DNA of 31,529 nucleotides from Chlamydomonas sphaeroides. Lineage: Eukaryota; Chlorophyta; Chlorophyceae; Chlamydomonadales; Chlamydomonadaceae. A model generated the notes under the pieces. That model searched no databases. It was given only the letters and a program-made list of their open reading frames with translations, and was not told the DNA's origin. Positions within the stretch are counted from its first letter, which is position 1; each line of letters starts with the position of its first letter. Shown piece after piece: positions 8,101-17,800 of this stretch. Location of the stretch: positions 10,492-42,020 of the forward strand of contig BDDC01000802.1 in NCBI GenBank assembly GCA_001662425.1, written 5' to 3'. Made by a program: the position numbers and the translations under genes.

Positions 8101-9456
8101 CCGTCGGGAGGTCTTCGTACTGAGGATTTGGGGGATCAGGACAGCGACCAGGGCGGAGCGCTGAGGGCGACAGTGAGGCATGCAGGCCGCGAGCCCAAGG
8201 GAAACCACGTAATGGTGGAGCCAGTGTGGGGCTGTCAGCCCACAGCACGCGCTGCCGTACCTCGTCGCCGTACGCGTTAGCCGCCACCACCGCGGACACG
8301 TCCACGCCCGCGGCCGCCGGCGTCGGCGCGTCGCCCGCGCCGGCGGAGGACGACGCGGAGGCGGCGCCTTTAGGGCGAAGGGCGCAGAGCGTGTCACGAG
8401 CTGCCAGCCCTGCCAGGCACCTGCCAGTAGCGCCAGCACCGGGCGCCGCACGCCTCGCCGCACAGCCCCATTGCCCTTTGTGCCCTCTGTCCGCGCAAAG
8501 TGCGGCCACAGCCCTGCCTGTGGGCGCATGCGGACGCACCTGCGCCGGCTGCGGCTGGCCGGGCTCCGTGCATGTCGGCAACGGCCTCGCGCGCGGCGGG
8601 CGGCAGCGAGGGCCAGGCCGCGGCCAGGTGCTCCGCGAGCGCATCGGGCGGCGGCATGGCGTCCTGCGGCCAGGGGGCTTTTTGTGGAATCAGAATGAGT
8701 GGGGACACACCCGACTCCCCGACCTTGCGGCATGGCGTCCTGCGGCCAGGGGGCTGGGTATCGCACGGCCGGCGCTGGAGCGCGGGGCAGCGTCGCTGGG
8801 TCGCAGCGGGTGCGTGCGCAGGCTGGGCGCCGGGGGCAGCAGCTGGGCTGGAGCTGCCGGGCGCCGCGTCGGGGTTAGTGCGTAGGAGGCTCGGGGTGGT
8901 GGCTGCTGCGCCGGCTGACGCACCTGTAGGCCGTGCAGTACCGCCAGCGGCTGAACCGCCATCACCAGCTGACCCAGGGATAGGTCGTGGGAGGCAACCA
9001 GCCCGCGGCCCTTGCCTGTGCGGAAGAACAGCGGCGGCAGGGGCAGAGGCGTCTTGGCCGTGGCGGGGGCGCGTGCGCTTTTCCTTATCAAGAGTCCCGT
9101 GATGGGCGCTTGGGAAGGGGGGCTGAAACGCGGTCGGGGGAAGGCGCACCTGCGATTGACTGAACCGCCGTGGGGCCGAGGATGTCGGGCATCGGCGGGC
9201 GACCATGGAAGTACAGCGCGGCTACTGCTTCCTCGGCTGCTGCGGCATCGTACTGTGGCCCTGCTGCTGCCGCCGCGAAGCTGCGGCGCTGCGCCTGGGA
9301 GCTGATGGCGATGGTGCGCAGGAGGGCGAGCGCGGTCGGAACTGCGCCCTGGCCAGCAGCGCTGTTTACATTGAGTTGTATAACGTGTTGTACCAGTGAG
9401 CTGATTGATCGCGCTCGCGCGTGTGCGGGGAGCAGCACACTACCCAGCCGCTGCAT
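5199..9456 (-). CDS. SET-domain lysine methyltransferase, SMYD/ATXR-like without MYND finger
   Basis: Likely a protein-lysine methyltransferase. Minus-strand exons: 9456-9150, 9015-8924, 8663-8540, 8367-8261, 8119-7901, 7716-7529, 7102-6880, 6698-6675, 6602-6507, 6314-6198, 5840-5676 and 5444-5199 (1,908 nt, 635 residues). Phases agree at every junction. SET-N is GKGRGLVASHD (about residue 103). The SET core RLNHSCRPN (260-267) holds the Asn/His pair of the AdoMet pocket. GSELSVSYLGRDD (288-300) carries the conserved Tyr. Post-SET YGFTCGCERC (315-324) supplies the CxCxxC zinc ligands. Between SET-N and the core there is no MYND Cys cluster, only an Ala/Pro-rich linker. After post-SET come acidic stretches and Ala/Leu helices that could be a degenerate TPR-like C-domain. 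The first acidic residue is D70, after six Arg, which suggests an organelle presequence. The start is the first ATG; a GTG two codons upstream was not used. The 24-nt exon at 6675-6698 and a GC donor after exon 10 are the weakest junctions. Confidence 0.85.
5829..6068. repeat. Three copies of the exon 11 acceptor region
   Basis: A 19-bp segment spanning the SET exon 11 acceptor (5829-5847) recurs exactly at 5950-5968. A longer, about 31-bp diverged copy lies at about 6033-6064 and on the minus strand still reads like the exon start (QAPQAASYQ against QAAQAASYQ). Both extra copies are in intron 10. Confidence 0.75.
6383..6470. repeat. Short direct repeat in SET-gene intron 9
   Basis: The 12-mer TTGAACACACGG occurs near 6383 and again near 6459, inside the intron between exons 9 and 10, followed by similar GCCGACGC-type sequence. 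Confidence 0.5.
7166..7466. repeat. Two diverged direct repeats inside SET-gene intron 6
   Basis: Unit A is about 7166-7295 and unit B about 7359-7466. Both contain GTACCCG followed by GACATG, then GGGACTCGGA(T/C)GCAGGCTG, a GA(T/C)CGCTGCG stretch, and an AACGCC-ending AAC/ACC-rich tail. The unit offset is about 190 bp at the start. On the + strand both units can encode DSDAGC peptides. On the gene strand they are intronic. Confidence 0.7.
7529..8119 (-). other. SET core and post-SET coding exons (5 and 6)
   Basis: Exon 5 (8119-7901) ends with GLWPHFARLNHSCRPN and HYVVGSTMVVRAVQ. Exon 6 (7716-7529) begins PVAAGSELSVSYLG and contains YGFTCGCERC. Together they give the NHSCxPN, GxEL..SY and CxCxxC signatures that define a SET domain with a post-SET zinc site. 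Confidence 0.9.
8492..8514. repeat. Intronic copy of a SET-core exon fragment
   Basis: These 23 bases in intron 3 are identical to 7974-7996 in exon 5. On the minus strand both encode GLWPHFAR, the residues just before the NHSC motif. In the intronic copy the sequence then diverges to TEGTKG and the SET motif is absent. Confidence 0.75.
8651..8755. repeat. 29-bp direct repeat duplicating the exon 3 splice acceptor
   Basis: An identical 29-bp segment occurs at 8651-8679 and 8727-8755. On the minus strand it contains CCGCAG|GACGCCATGCCGC, the acceptor and first codons of SET exon 3. The inner copy is the one whose downstream frame is open and phase-consistent. The 76-bp offset means use of the outer copy would shift the frame. 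Confidence 0.85.
9250..9456 (-). other. Candidate organelle-targeting presequence of the SET protein
   Basis: The first 69 residues contain six Arg and no Asp or Glu. They include hydrophobic/basic stretches (MQRLGSVLLPAHARARSIS) and QRRSFAAAAAG, which resembles a presequence cleavage region. This fits a mitochondrial or plastid transit peptide. Other SET proteins of this class act in the nucleus or cytosol, so the location is an inference. Confidence 0.45.
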
Positions 9457-9867
9457 GGTCACACTGGATACTATTAATGCTATAGAAAACTGAAGGGCTG
9501 GCGCCTGCCGGAATGACCGAACATGTCGTTGGATCCGACCTTGGAACCGAACCAGCTGTCCGGCCTTCTCCGATCCTTCCGTGCACTCGCGTCATGCCGC
9601 TTTCGCCTCACGCGCAGACCTTTCCAGACTAAGTTGCCCCCATCACACGCACCCTCACACGAGCCCTCGACTCTCGCTATGCCAGGCCGTCCTCTCGTCA
9701 GCGCTGCCCGCGCTGCTATAAGAACGCGCTGGGTTGCCAGCCAGTATCAAAAGCATTCTGAGCTTTCGCACAGACACCAACTTCAGCGACCACCCTGAGA
9801 ACACTGACACTTTGTCCTACGCCAGAGCATTTCACCCGCGTTCAGCACCTTCGCGCCTCAAGCACCA
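9457..9867. promoter_or_regulatory. Divergent intergenic promoter region (SET / PPPDE)
   Basis: About 410 bp separates the two divergent start codons, so both promoters and 5' UTRs must fit here unless a UTR intron exists. A TATA-like CTATAAGA at about 9715-9722 sits about 145 bp upstream of the PPPDE ATG on the + strand. A CTATAGC lies close to the SET start on the minus strand. Base composition is less GC-rich than the flanking exons. Promoter function is inferred from position. Confidence 0.5.
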
Positions 9868-12667
9868 ATGGAGCCCACTCCCGTCCGCGTCCACCTCTTT
9901 GACGTCAGCCGCGGCCTCGCCGCGCGCCTGTCGCCCGTCCTGCTCGGCAAGCAGGTACGGCCGCTGCCTGCGTCGCGGCATGCCTCATCCATCCTCACGC
10001 CTCGCTTCATCCGCAGCCACGTCACACTCCATACCCTAACTGCCGGCCCCTCCCGGACCCTCTCCATTTGGACCCTCCTGCCAGGTCGACGGCCTGTGGC
10101 ATAGCTCCGTGGTCGTCGGCGACACCGAGCTCAGCTACGGGCCCCCGCTGCGGCGCTACCCTCTGGGCGCCTCGCCGCTTGGCGCTCCCGACCGCATCCT
10201 CCACATGGGGTGAGCGACGCATGTGGAGGGACAGCTCTGCGCGGCACTGCCGCCCGACACACGCGTCGTGGCCCATCATCACGCTCGTACGGCACGCCCC
10301 CACCGTCGCTCCCCCACGCCCCGCCCCCGCGCTCGCGTGCCGCGCACCTGCCATCCCACCGCCCGTCACCCCTGCACCCTCCTGGCCACACCATCCAACT
10401 CAGCTCGCCCGCAGCCGATCCGCGCCGCCCTCCTGCGCTCCTGCTGCCCCGACCTTCCCCCAGCACCCCACAACGACAGCACGCTCCTGACCCCTCTCGC
10501 TCCCACGGCCTTCTCCCACCGCTCCACAGCGACACGCTCCTGTCCGGTCCGCTGCTGGACGAGCTGCTGACCGGCCTGGCCCGCCCCGGCGGCCGCTTCT
10601 CCGAGCCCGCCTACGACCTGCTCACCAACAACTGCAACACCTTCACCCACGAGCTGCTCGGCATGCTCACCGGCGCCGGCCTGCCGGTGAGGCCCACCAG
10701 CCCATAGGCCGCCAGCGCAGCGCGCGTCGCATTGACGGCGCCGTGCGTTCACGGCTGCTGTCGGCCTCGACCTCACCGAATGCAGCTCATGACGCATGCG
10801 CCGCCGAGCCGCACGGCCCCACGCTCCTGGCCTCCCTCCCTCCCGCATCCTCCACGCCCACCACGCCGCAGGAGGATGTGCTGGGGCAGGGCCAGCTTTG
10901 GATCGACAGCCCGCTGGGCGAGCTGCTCATGGGCAGGACCACCGGCCAGCCGCAGGCCCGGGGCCAGGCCGGGGACCAGGAGGCGCCGGGGGCCGCCGCC
11001 GCCACGGACCCGGGCCCCAGCCGCCCGGCCGCGGCCAAGGCCGGCGCCAACGCCAGCGGTACTGCAGGTAGGCCGGGCTCGGAGGGAGCCGTGATTGTGT
11101 GTTCCGGCAAACGGCGCCGTTGTTGCTAGGCCCTGGAGGGACTCGCCTGACGTGGTCTGGCTGCCGCCGCCCGCTTGCCGCCCCCAGGCGCCGGCGCGCG
11201 CGATGCTGACGCCGAGGCGCTCCTGCACGACCTGCTGCGCGGCGCCATGTCGGGCGACGGTGGGTGGCGCCGCGAGGGCATCCAGGATGATGTTGGTGCC
11301 GGCGGGAGCCGGTGATGCTGTCTGCCGGCGTTGGGCTGAAACTGCAGATCGTAGCGGCGGACAAGGCCGGCGGATGGCCCGATGCTCGGGCGGCTGCGCA
11401 GTCTGCGCGCGCTCCTCTGCCCCCGAGCCCTCTCCACCCTGCGGCCCGGACTCGCTGCCCCCAAGCCACCTGAACACCCCGTGTTCCCCGCTGCCCGCCG
11501 CCCTGCTACTCGCAACCCACAGGCGCCGCCACGCACGCCGCCGCCCGCTCCGTCATGAGCATGTGGAGGGAGGCGGCGGAGAGCTTTGCCGCCGGCCGCC
11601 AGGGCGCCAGCGGCGCAGACCACCAGCCGCACCCTGCGGCAGGCACCGCCGCCGCCGCCGCCGCCGTTGGGCCCGACGGCGTCACCGGGGGCGGCGGCCC
11701 AGCCGCCGCCGCCGCTGCGCGCGGCTGCCCGTGGCGGGGCTGCCGCAAGGCCGCAGCACCCGGCGCGGCCGCAACGCCCGGCACGGCCGCCGCTCGCAGC
11801 GGCTGCCCCTTCCCCTGCCGCAGCCCCGCTGCCCAGTCTGCCGCCGCCGCCATGCCCGGCGGCGCGGCCGCCGGCGGAGCTCAGGCGTCTGTTCCGCGCC
11901 CGGGCTGCGGCGCGCCGTGCTTCTTGGCCGCGCCCTTCGCCGCGCCCTTTGCGATGCCCTCCGCCGCCCCCTTTGCGGCCGCCGCTGGCGGCTGCTTCCA
12001 CCGCGAGACGTCATTCGGCGGCTGGCCCGGCCTCAACCTGGACGGGGCTGCGGCGGAGGGCCCCGCCGCAGAGCTCTTGGGCGGGCTCCCGCCCGCGGCC
12101 GAGCTAATGGCGAGCGGTGGCTTCAGCCTGGGTCTGGGCCTCGGCCTGGGACTGGGACTGGGGCTGGGCCTCAGCGGCGCCGCGGCCAGCGGCCCTCTCC
12201 CGCGCCCGCCGTGGCTGAGCCCGTGCGGCATGTGCGGCCCGTACGGCACGTACGGCGCCTGCGGTCCGTACGGCATGGCGCCTCCGGCGGCCGGTTGCTG
12301 CTGGCCTGCGCGCCGAGGTTGCTTCCGCGGCCGCTGCAGCGGCGGCGGCACGGCGGTCCCCGCCGCGGCCACAGCCGCCGAGGCGCAGGCCAGCGGCAGC
12401 GACCCAGCTGACGCCACCGGCGGCCAGCCCCAACAGGCGGTGTCGCAGCGGGGCCAGGAGGGGGAGGTCGTCGGCGCTGTGCAGCAGCCTGGCTCGCCGG
12501 GTGGCTCGCCCGACGGCTGGCTGCGGGTGGAGGCGGCGGTGGGCGAGGCGGGGGCTGTGGGCGGCGAGCAGCAGCGCAAGGCGGCGGGCGGCGGCATGGA
12601 GGGGGTGGCGGCCGGGGCCAGTGGCGGCGACGAGAGCGACGAGGACGGCACGGTACGGGCCGTGTGA
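9868..12667 (+). CDS. PPPDE-domain (DeSI-type) cysteine isopeptidase with long low-complexity tail
   Basis: A predicted SUMO/ubiquitin-removing thiol peptidase of the PPPDE/DeSI superfamily. Exons: 9868-9954, 10085-10209, 10530-10686, 10872-11067, 11188-11259 and 11523-12667 (1,782 nt, 593 residues). All introns are GT-AG with matching phases. The N-terminus VRVHLFDVSRG is the family's first strand. GLWHSSVVV carries the catalytic His (H35) and LLTNNCNTFTHEL the catalytic Cys (C106). The roughly 70-residue spacing fits DeSI proteins, as do YGPP, the PLGAPD loop and GAGLP after the Cys helix. The peptidase takes up only about the first 125 residues, whereas typical DeSI proteins are about 170-200. 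The remaining 470 residues are Ala/Gly/Pro-rich, with two helical stretches (ALLHDLLRGAMSG, SVMSMWREAAESF), a Gly-Leu run, Cys-rich CGPYG repeats and an acidic end (GGDESDEDG). No PUL or thioredoxin domain was seen. The final stop is TGA. Confidence 0.9.
12128..12285 (+). repeat. Gly-Leu dipeptide run and CGPYG repeats in the PPPDE tail
   Basis: At 12128-12172 the frame encodes about seven consecutive Leu-Gly pairs from CTGGG(C/A/T)-type repeats. At about 12229-12285 it encodes CGPYGTYGACGPYG, from repeated CCGTACGGC units. An adjacent upstream stretch (about 11930-11980) repeats APFAAPFA. These are in-frame low-complexity repeats, prone to length variation. Confidence 0.7.
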
Positions 12668-13521
12668 AGGGTGTGGGGGCGGGATGAAGGCCTCAAAAGA
12701 AGAATGAAGCCAAGAGCCTGAGACCTGCCGAGTAGGGTTGCGGCTTTGGAGTGTTGGGAGTTGCGCTCGGGTAGGGAGGGAGAGAGGGAGGAGGGACCGG
12801 CGGTTGCTGTGGATGCCGACGGCTGTACAGTATCACGCCATCTGGGGCATGAATATGAAACGCCATCCGTTGAGAATTGTCGCAGAGGACCCTGCTTGCT
12901 GGACGGTGGGCTGGCTGGCTTGGCATTGATTTAGCTCACAAATTGACTAGCTGGCTGGGTTGCGGCTGGTGAGTGTGACCGCCGAGTACACGCTTTCAAG
13001 ACGTGTCCGCGAGGGCAGCATCTGTGGCCTAGCCTTCAAACGCACGCCCTCTTGAACGCCCCAACTCCGCCGTCAGTGCCGCCCACCACTTTGTCCACGA
13101 CTCAAGCGGCCTACAGCGCGCGTCCTCGTGCAGCTCGGCGTGCGACCCTTGTCGTCCCACTTGCGCTGGCTTCGGCGGTGTGTCGTGGCGGCTGTCTGCC
13201 GCACAGCACGTGGCTGAAGCTGGGGATCCGTTGGGTTCGCCGGCAAGGTACGGCACGCGCGGTGGCCAGGGTATCTCTGGGCGTAGCCCCCGCCGAGCAG
13301 CGGCTAGGGGGTCGGAGAGGGGGGGGGCTGCACCCTGCATGGCAGGGATGCGCCGGGGATCGGGACTGGCATTGGAGCTGCAGACGGACAGCTGCGGCGG
13401 GCGGGGCGCTTCCGTGCAGGGGACCCTGGTCCGTGGCCGGCAATACTGCGGAGCACAGCGTGGGTTTGCTTGCCCCTTTCCGTAGGAAACGGGGCGAAGC
13501 CCTTGCAACGCCGCTCTGAAC

Positions 13522-13686
13522 ATGCTGCTGCTGCTGCTGTGCCTCCAGCTGCTCGGGGCTGAGCGCCCGGCCTGCTTCCGCCCTGGCGATGGGCCGGGCG
13601 GCGATGGGCCGGGCGGCGATGGGCCGGGCGGCGGAGGCGGCGAAGGGGATGGTAGCGGCCGCCGCAAGCGGCCGCGACACAGCTAG
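13522..13686 (+). CDS. Possible small secreted protein (54 codons), doubtful
   Basis: ATG at 13522 opens a 54-codon frame ending in TAG. It starts MLLLLLCLQLLGAERPACF, a short hydrophobic leader that looks like a signal peptide. It continues with three PGGDG-type repeats encoded by the 15-bp DNA repeat and ends in basic GRRKRPRHS. The leader comes from a CTG trinucleotide run, so the resemblance may be fortuitous. The minus strand of the same DNA is also open (LSPEQLEAQQQQQH) but has no ATG. No homologue is recognised. Confidence 0.2.
   Translation: MLLLLLCLQLLGAERPACFRPGDGPGGDGPGGDGPGGGGGEGDGSGRRKRPRHS
13584..13630. repeat. 15-bp tandem repeat, three copies
   Basis: The unit GATGGGCCGGGCGGC is repeated three times in a row with no mismatches, then fades into GGAGGCGGCGAAGG. 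A (CTG)5 run sits just upstream at about 13524-13538. Confidence 0.85.
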
Positions 13687-14778
13687 AGCGGCAGCAGCGG
13701 CGGTGTGCGTTAGCGGCGGCGTGCGTTAGGAGATATGGTCCTGCCGTTTCAGGCAGATCGGGCGGCAAAGTCCGCCCCGTGGAGTGAGGGCACGGATGTC
13801 GGTGTGCCCGAGACCCCTCAAACAGTCCCAGCTATGACCGCATAATGACCGACGGTGTTCGTCTGGTCTGGGTGGCCTCTTTTGGGGCAAGCTATGCACC
13901 CATGCGCAGCTGGGGAGGTTTGCTGCCCGCCGTGGCGCCAGCGACTGCTGGCAATGTGAAAGGCAGGGTGGCTGGTGGCGGGGTAGACAGGGGACAGGGG
14001 AGGTCAAAGTTCGATCCTGGCCGCTGTCGCCACGAAGCCGTGGTATGCCGGACAAGGTGGCCATGTTCTCAAGGAAAGGCACAGCTTGGGGGCAGAACGT
14101 GGCAGCCTGGCAGGATAAGGGTACAGAGGCAGGGCCTAGCTGGGGAGCACCATAGCCGTTCCAGGGGCGGCGGTACGCGCTGGTACGCAATGCCACGTGC
14201 AGTGCCACGGTACTTGGTGGCCGGTCCGTCGCCCGCATTTGTGTACCTGTAAGTTGCAGAATAGGGCTTCGGGGCCACGGGGCCTGCTTCGAGCCACCGC
14301 CAGGCAGACAGGCGGGCGAAGCGGTTTGGCTTTCACGTGATCGCGACGACGACTGGCGATGGCATTGGCACAAGATATAACGCATTTCATACAACAGCTC
14401 GGAGCGAAAGGAAGGGTGCTGCGCGGTCGTGCGTTGCGCCCGCCTCCTGCCTCACTCTCCCACTTCCAGACGCCTCCCCCGATGCCGCCCAGCACAGCTA
14501 CAGGCACGTCAAACCTGCAACTGAGCGGACCAAAACATATTGCTGCGCGTCAAACGACAGTGCGGACTTCGCGCCTCCTCGCAGACGAGCTCCTCCGCTC
14601 TAGCTGGCAGCTGTGAAGTCAATAAACCGCAGATGATATGAGAAATTTTCTTTGGAACTTAGCAGTCCGCAAAGCCTAATGGACTCACTGTCAGGGATGC
14701 GGCTGCTGCGCTCGGCGGCTCCCACGCGGGCTTCTTGTTGTTGTTCTCTGGATGACTGCATTTGAGCCGGGGCTACCA

Positions 14779-14856
14779 ATGGACAGACGTTCAAGCGGTC
14801 GAGCGGAGCTTGTCCTCATCTTGAGCTTGCTCGCTGCTCACCAGCTTGCGACGGCA
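14779..14856 (+). other. Signal peptide of the fibrocystin-L-like protein
   Basis: Residues 1-26 have a basic N-region (MDRRSSGR), a hydrophobic core (LVLILSLLAA) and a likely cleavage site after ATA, before APQIKSITP. This targets the protein to the secretory pathway and agrees with the extracellular-type domains that follow. Confidence 0.8.
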
Positions 14857-17800
14857 GCACCACAGATTAAAAGCATCACACCGAGGAATGGGCCGTTCTC
14901 TGGAGGAACAAGGTATGCGCCATCGCCTCATAAATGCGAGCGCCTGGCAAGACGGTTTCGCGGCTTGCGCTGGCATCCGTGACTTCGTGTGCGTGCGATT
15001 TTGCCAACGCTCTTATCAGCAGAGGCAGCGCGGCGATGCCCACGCCCGACGCCAAAAGTAACCGTCTCTCCACCTGGCTTCCTACCTCGCTGGCCTGCCT
15101 CCGCCCGCGCAGGCTGACCTTGATCGGCGAATTCTCTCAGGACAGGTTCACCGGGAGGGTTGATGTGCTCATCGGTGACAACCCCTGCGACGTGCTCGTC
15201 CACCAAACCAGCAGCACCGTGGTGAGCTCGGTAGCCGTTGCGAGGTCCTCCTAGCCTAGGGTCCTCCGACATCAGTTTTGGGCTCCGAGCGCACGTACCC
15301 AAGGCGTCGCCTGTGCTGAAACCCGTGACACCCCCGCTACCGCCCACCGCCCCGCGACCTCCCAGCTCAACTGCGACACGCGCCTGGGAGTCGCGGGGAC
15401 GTATTGGGTGACGGTCGTGGTGGACGGCGGCCCCTCCGCTCGCTTCTGGGGCTTCACGTACACGCAGCTCTCTGAGACGGGTGCGCGCCCGGGAAGGGCA
15501 GGCACTGGCCCCAGGCGCTCGCTGGCGTCCGCGTGTGCAGGGAGCGGGGGCGCGCGCAGCGCCGGCCGGGGCCCTGGAACCCGGAACGCGCTCAGCGTAG
15601 CGGGCCGCCTCCCTGCGCGATGCCGCAGTCCGCCAGCCCGGAGCCCGCGCCCGTGCCGTGCCATTGACTGTGCGCCTGCCCGCTGCCGCCGCTGCCGCAG
15701 TCACCCGCATCGTCCGGCCCGCCGCCGGCCCGCCCGGCGCCAATATCTCCTTCATCAACCTGTAGGTCGGCGCTGGGCGCCTCTGCAGCACCCTGGCGTT
15801 GCGCATGGACCGCCTAGCTGCCGGCAGCTGCCGGCAGCTGCAGCGTCAGGGCCCAGGCTGGGCCACCGCCCCTGCCCTGCCCCTCCGTCGGCACGCTGCC
15901 ATACTGCGCCCGGCCCCAGATCTCGGCGCCCAGCGAGCCCTGGGTGCGCCGCCCACGTCCTCCGCAGGAATGGCAGGGCGGTCAGCGCCGGCGACTGCGG
16001 GCCCAACAACGCGGACCCCGAATGCCTGGGCGCCGTGCAGCTAGGCCCCTACCAGTGCCGCCTCACAGACGCGGACGCGCAGACGGTGGCGGACTTCAGG
16101 TTCCGAGCGCGCTGGGGCGGGTTGAGTCACCGCATCAACTGCACCGTGCCGCTGCCGCCGCGCAACAACCCGCGGGTGAGCGGCCACAGCGGCCAGCGTT
16201 TCTTTGCGCGGCGCTGGGCGGAGGGCCGCGGGCTGGGGCTGGGGCCGCGGCTGGCGGCTGCCACAGCGCCAAGGCGGCGGCGCAGACCCAGACGTGGTGG
16301 GGGCAGGGTGCCCGCTGGGAGGGGGTTGCCTGGCTTGTGCGCCTTGCGGGGCCGGGCGGGCCCCGTGTGAGGAGCAGCCCGTGCCGGCGCCGCACCAGCG
16401 CAACCCTTAGGTCCCTAGCCGGGCTCGTGGCCCGGGCCCCAGCACTCACGTCTGCCGCTCTCGCCGTTTCCCTTGCGCCCACGTCTCCGCCAGCTGCCCT
16501 CCTCGGAGCCGGGCCTCGGCGCCGCCGGCGTCTTCAACGTCAGCCACCGGCTGCAGCTCGGCGGCGCCGCCGGCCGAGCCCACGTGGCCGACACGGCGTG
16601 GCTGTACACCGCCGACGGGCTGCCGTACATGTACGCCACGTACCCGGAGGTGGCATCTGTGGCGCCCGCCGCCGGCGGTACGGCAGGGGGCACGCTCGTG
16701 ACGTTCACGGGCCGCGGCTTCCCGGACCTCGCCCGACCCAGCCGCCGGCGGCGCGGTCCGGCCCCCGACGACCAGACCGATGACGTGGCGCCGGCGGACA
16801 CGGTCGGCCGCGACGGCGACAGCGTCGAGGTCGTGTTGGAGGGCGGCGTGCCGTGCGTGGTGCAGGCGAGCAGATTTGATCGCCTGACCTGCGTCACGGC
16901 GCCGCGGCCGGCGTCTGAAGCCGCCGCGGCGGCGGCGGCGGCGGCGGCGGGGCCCATCGGCGGCTTGTACCCCGGCATGCGAGGCGCCGAGTACGAGTTC
17001 TATCCCCTGGGGTCGGCGCAGCTGCCGCCAGTGGCGGAGCTGTGGCGCCTCAACACCACCATCCGCGCCGCGGACCTGCGCGGCGGCTTCGCCGAGGTAC
17101 GACTGGGGTAGCACGAGCGGCGCGTGTCGCAGGCGGCACCCTGTGTGGTGTGCGCAGTGTGGCAGCCGCGAGGCCGCAAGTATGGGGAGCTCGCGAGCAG
17201 CTAGGCCTTTTGTCGACACCTGGCGAGCAGCAAGATCTCTTGGCAGCGTAGCTCGTGAAGCGGGGCGCTCCTCCTGGCCGCGGCGACGCCCCCATGATGT
17301 GCAGGTGCAGCAGGACTTTGCGGAGAGCAACGAGTGGGCGGGCTGGGACACGCCCAACTCGTGCCACCGCATAAAGGCGTTCTTCATTGCGCCGCGCACC
17401 GCAAACTACACCTTCATGATCGCTGCGGGTGCGTGAGCGGGGGGCACACGAGCCGGGACGCAGGCGGGGACCGCAGCGCTGGCGCCAAGGTATCGTGTGC
17501 GCCGCTGGTTGCGGTCTTACGAGCTAGCCTAGGGGTGGAGGCAGCTTTGGCGCCATCAGCTGGGTTTTTATGGGTCCGCCGGTAGTCAACTGTGTGGCCC
17601 ACCATCCGAGGCCGCCGCTCTTGCTGCCGCAGATGACTACGCTCAGCTCAACGGGACATGGATCGAGGTGAGGGGGCACTGCGGCAGGCGAGGCGCGTGG
17701 GCTGTGCCGGCTCGCTGCCGCAACACGGCACGCCCGTCCGCACGTGGGCACACATAGCTCGGCCGCCTTGGCGCCCCTGCGGCGTCGCCGCGATGCGAGG

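Larger units (their letters stand above)
12668..14778. other. Intergenic region without a confident gene
   Basis: This stretch should contain the 3' UTR of the PPPDE gene and the promoter and 5' UTR of the fibrocystin-like gene. Several open frames of 100-220 codons on both strands lack motifs and splice-consistent partners. A TGTAA lies near 14249. A TATAA lies at 14376-14380, about 400 bp upstream of the next gene's ATG. An AT-richer stretch lies at about 14610-14670. One possible small secreted ORF is listed separately. Confidence 0.5.

Noticed and set aside
8200..8226. Possible scrambled copy of the exon 5 segment around ATGGTGGAGCC in intron 4
   Set aside because: Only two short matches (8 and 11 bp) in swapped order; this may be chance.
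11881..12696. 271-codon minus-strand ORF
   Set aside because: It is antisense to the last PPPDE exon, which is phase-linked to a recognisable peptidase. The antisense product is low-complexity Pro/Ser/Arg.
14000..14030. Possible tRNA B-box (AGTTCGATCC)
   Set aside because: The surrounding bases do not form a T-stem or acceptor stem and there is no A-box at the right distance.
13726..14394. 222-codon minus-strand ORF upstream of the fibrocystin-like gene
   Set aside because: No motif and no convincing splice partners; composition like translated noncoding DNA.
14928..15806. 292-codon minus-strand ORF
   Set aside because: Antisense to exons 2-4 of the fibrocystin-like gene, which encode TIG domains with matching phases.
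15825..15848. GCTGCCGGCAGC palindrome repeated in intron 4 of the fibrocystin-like gene
   Set aside because: Short GC-rich repeat, too common in this genome composition to interpret.
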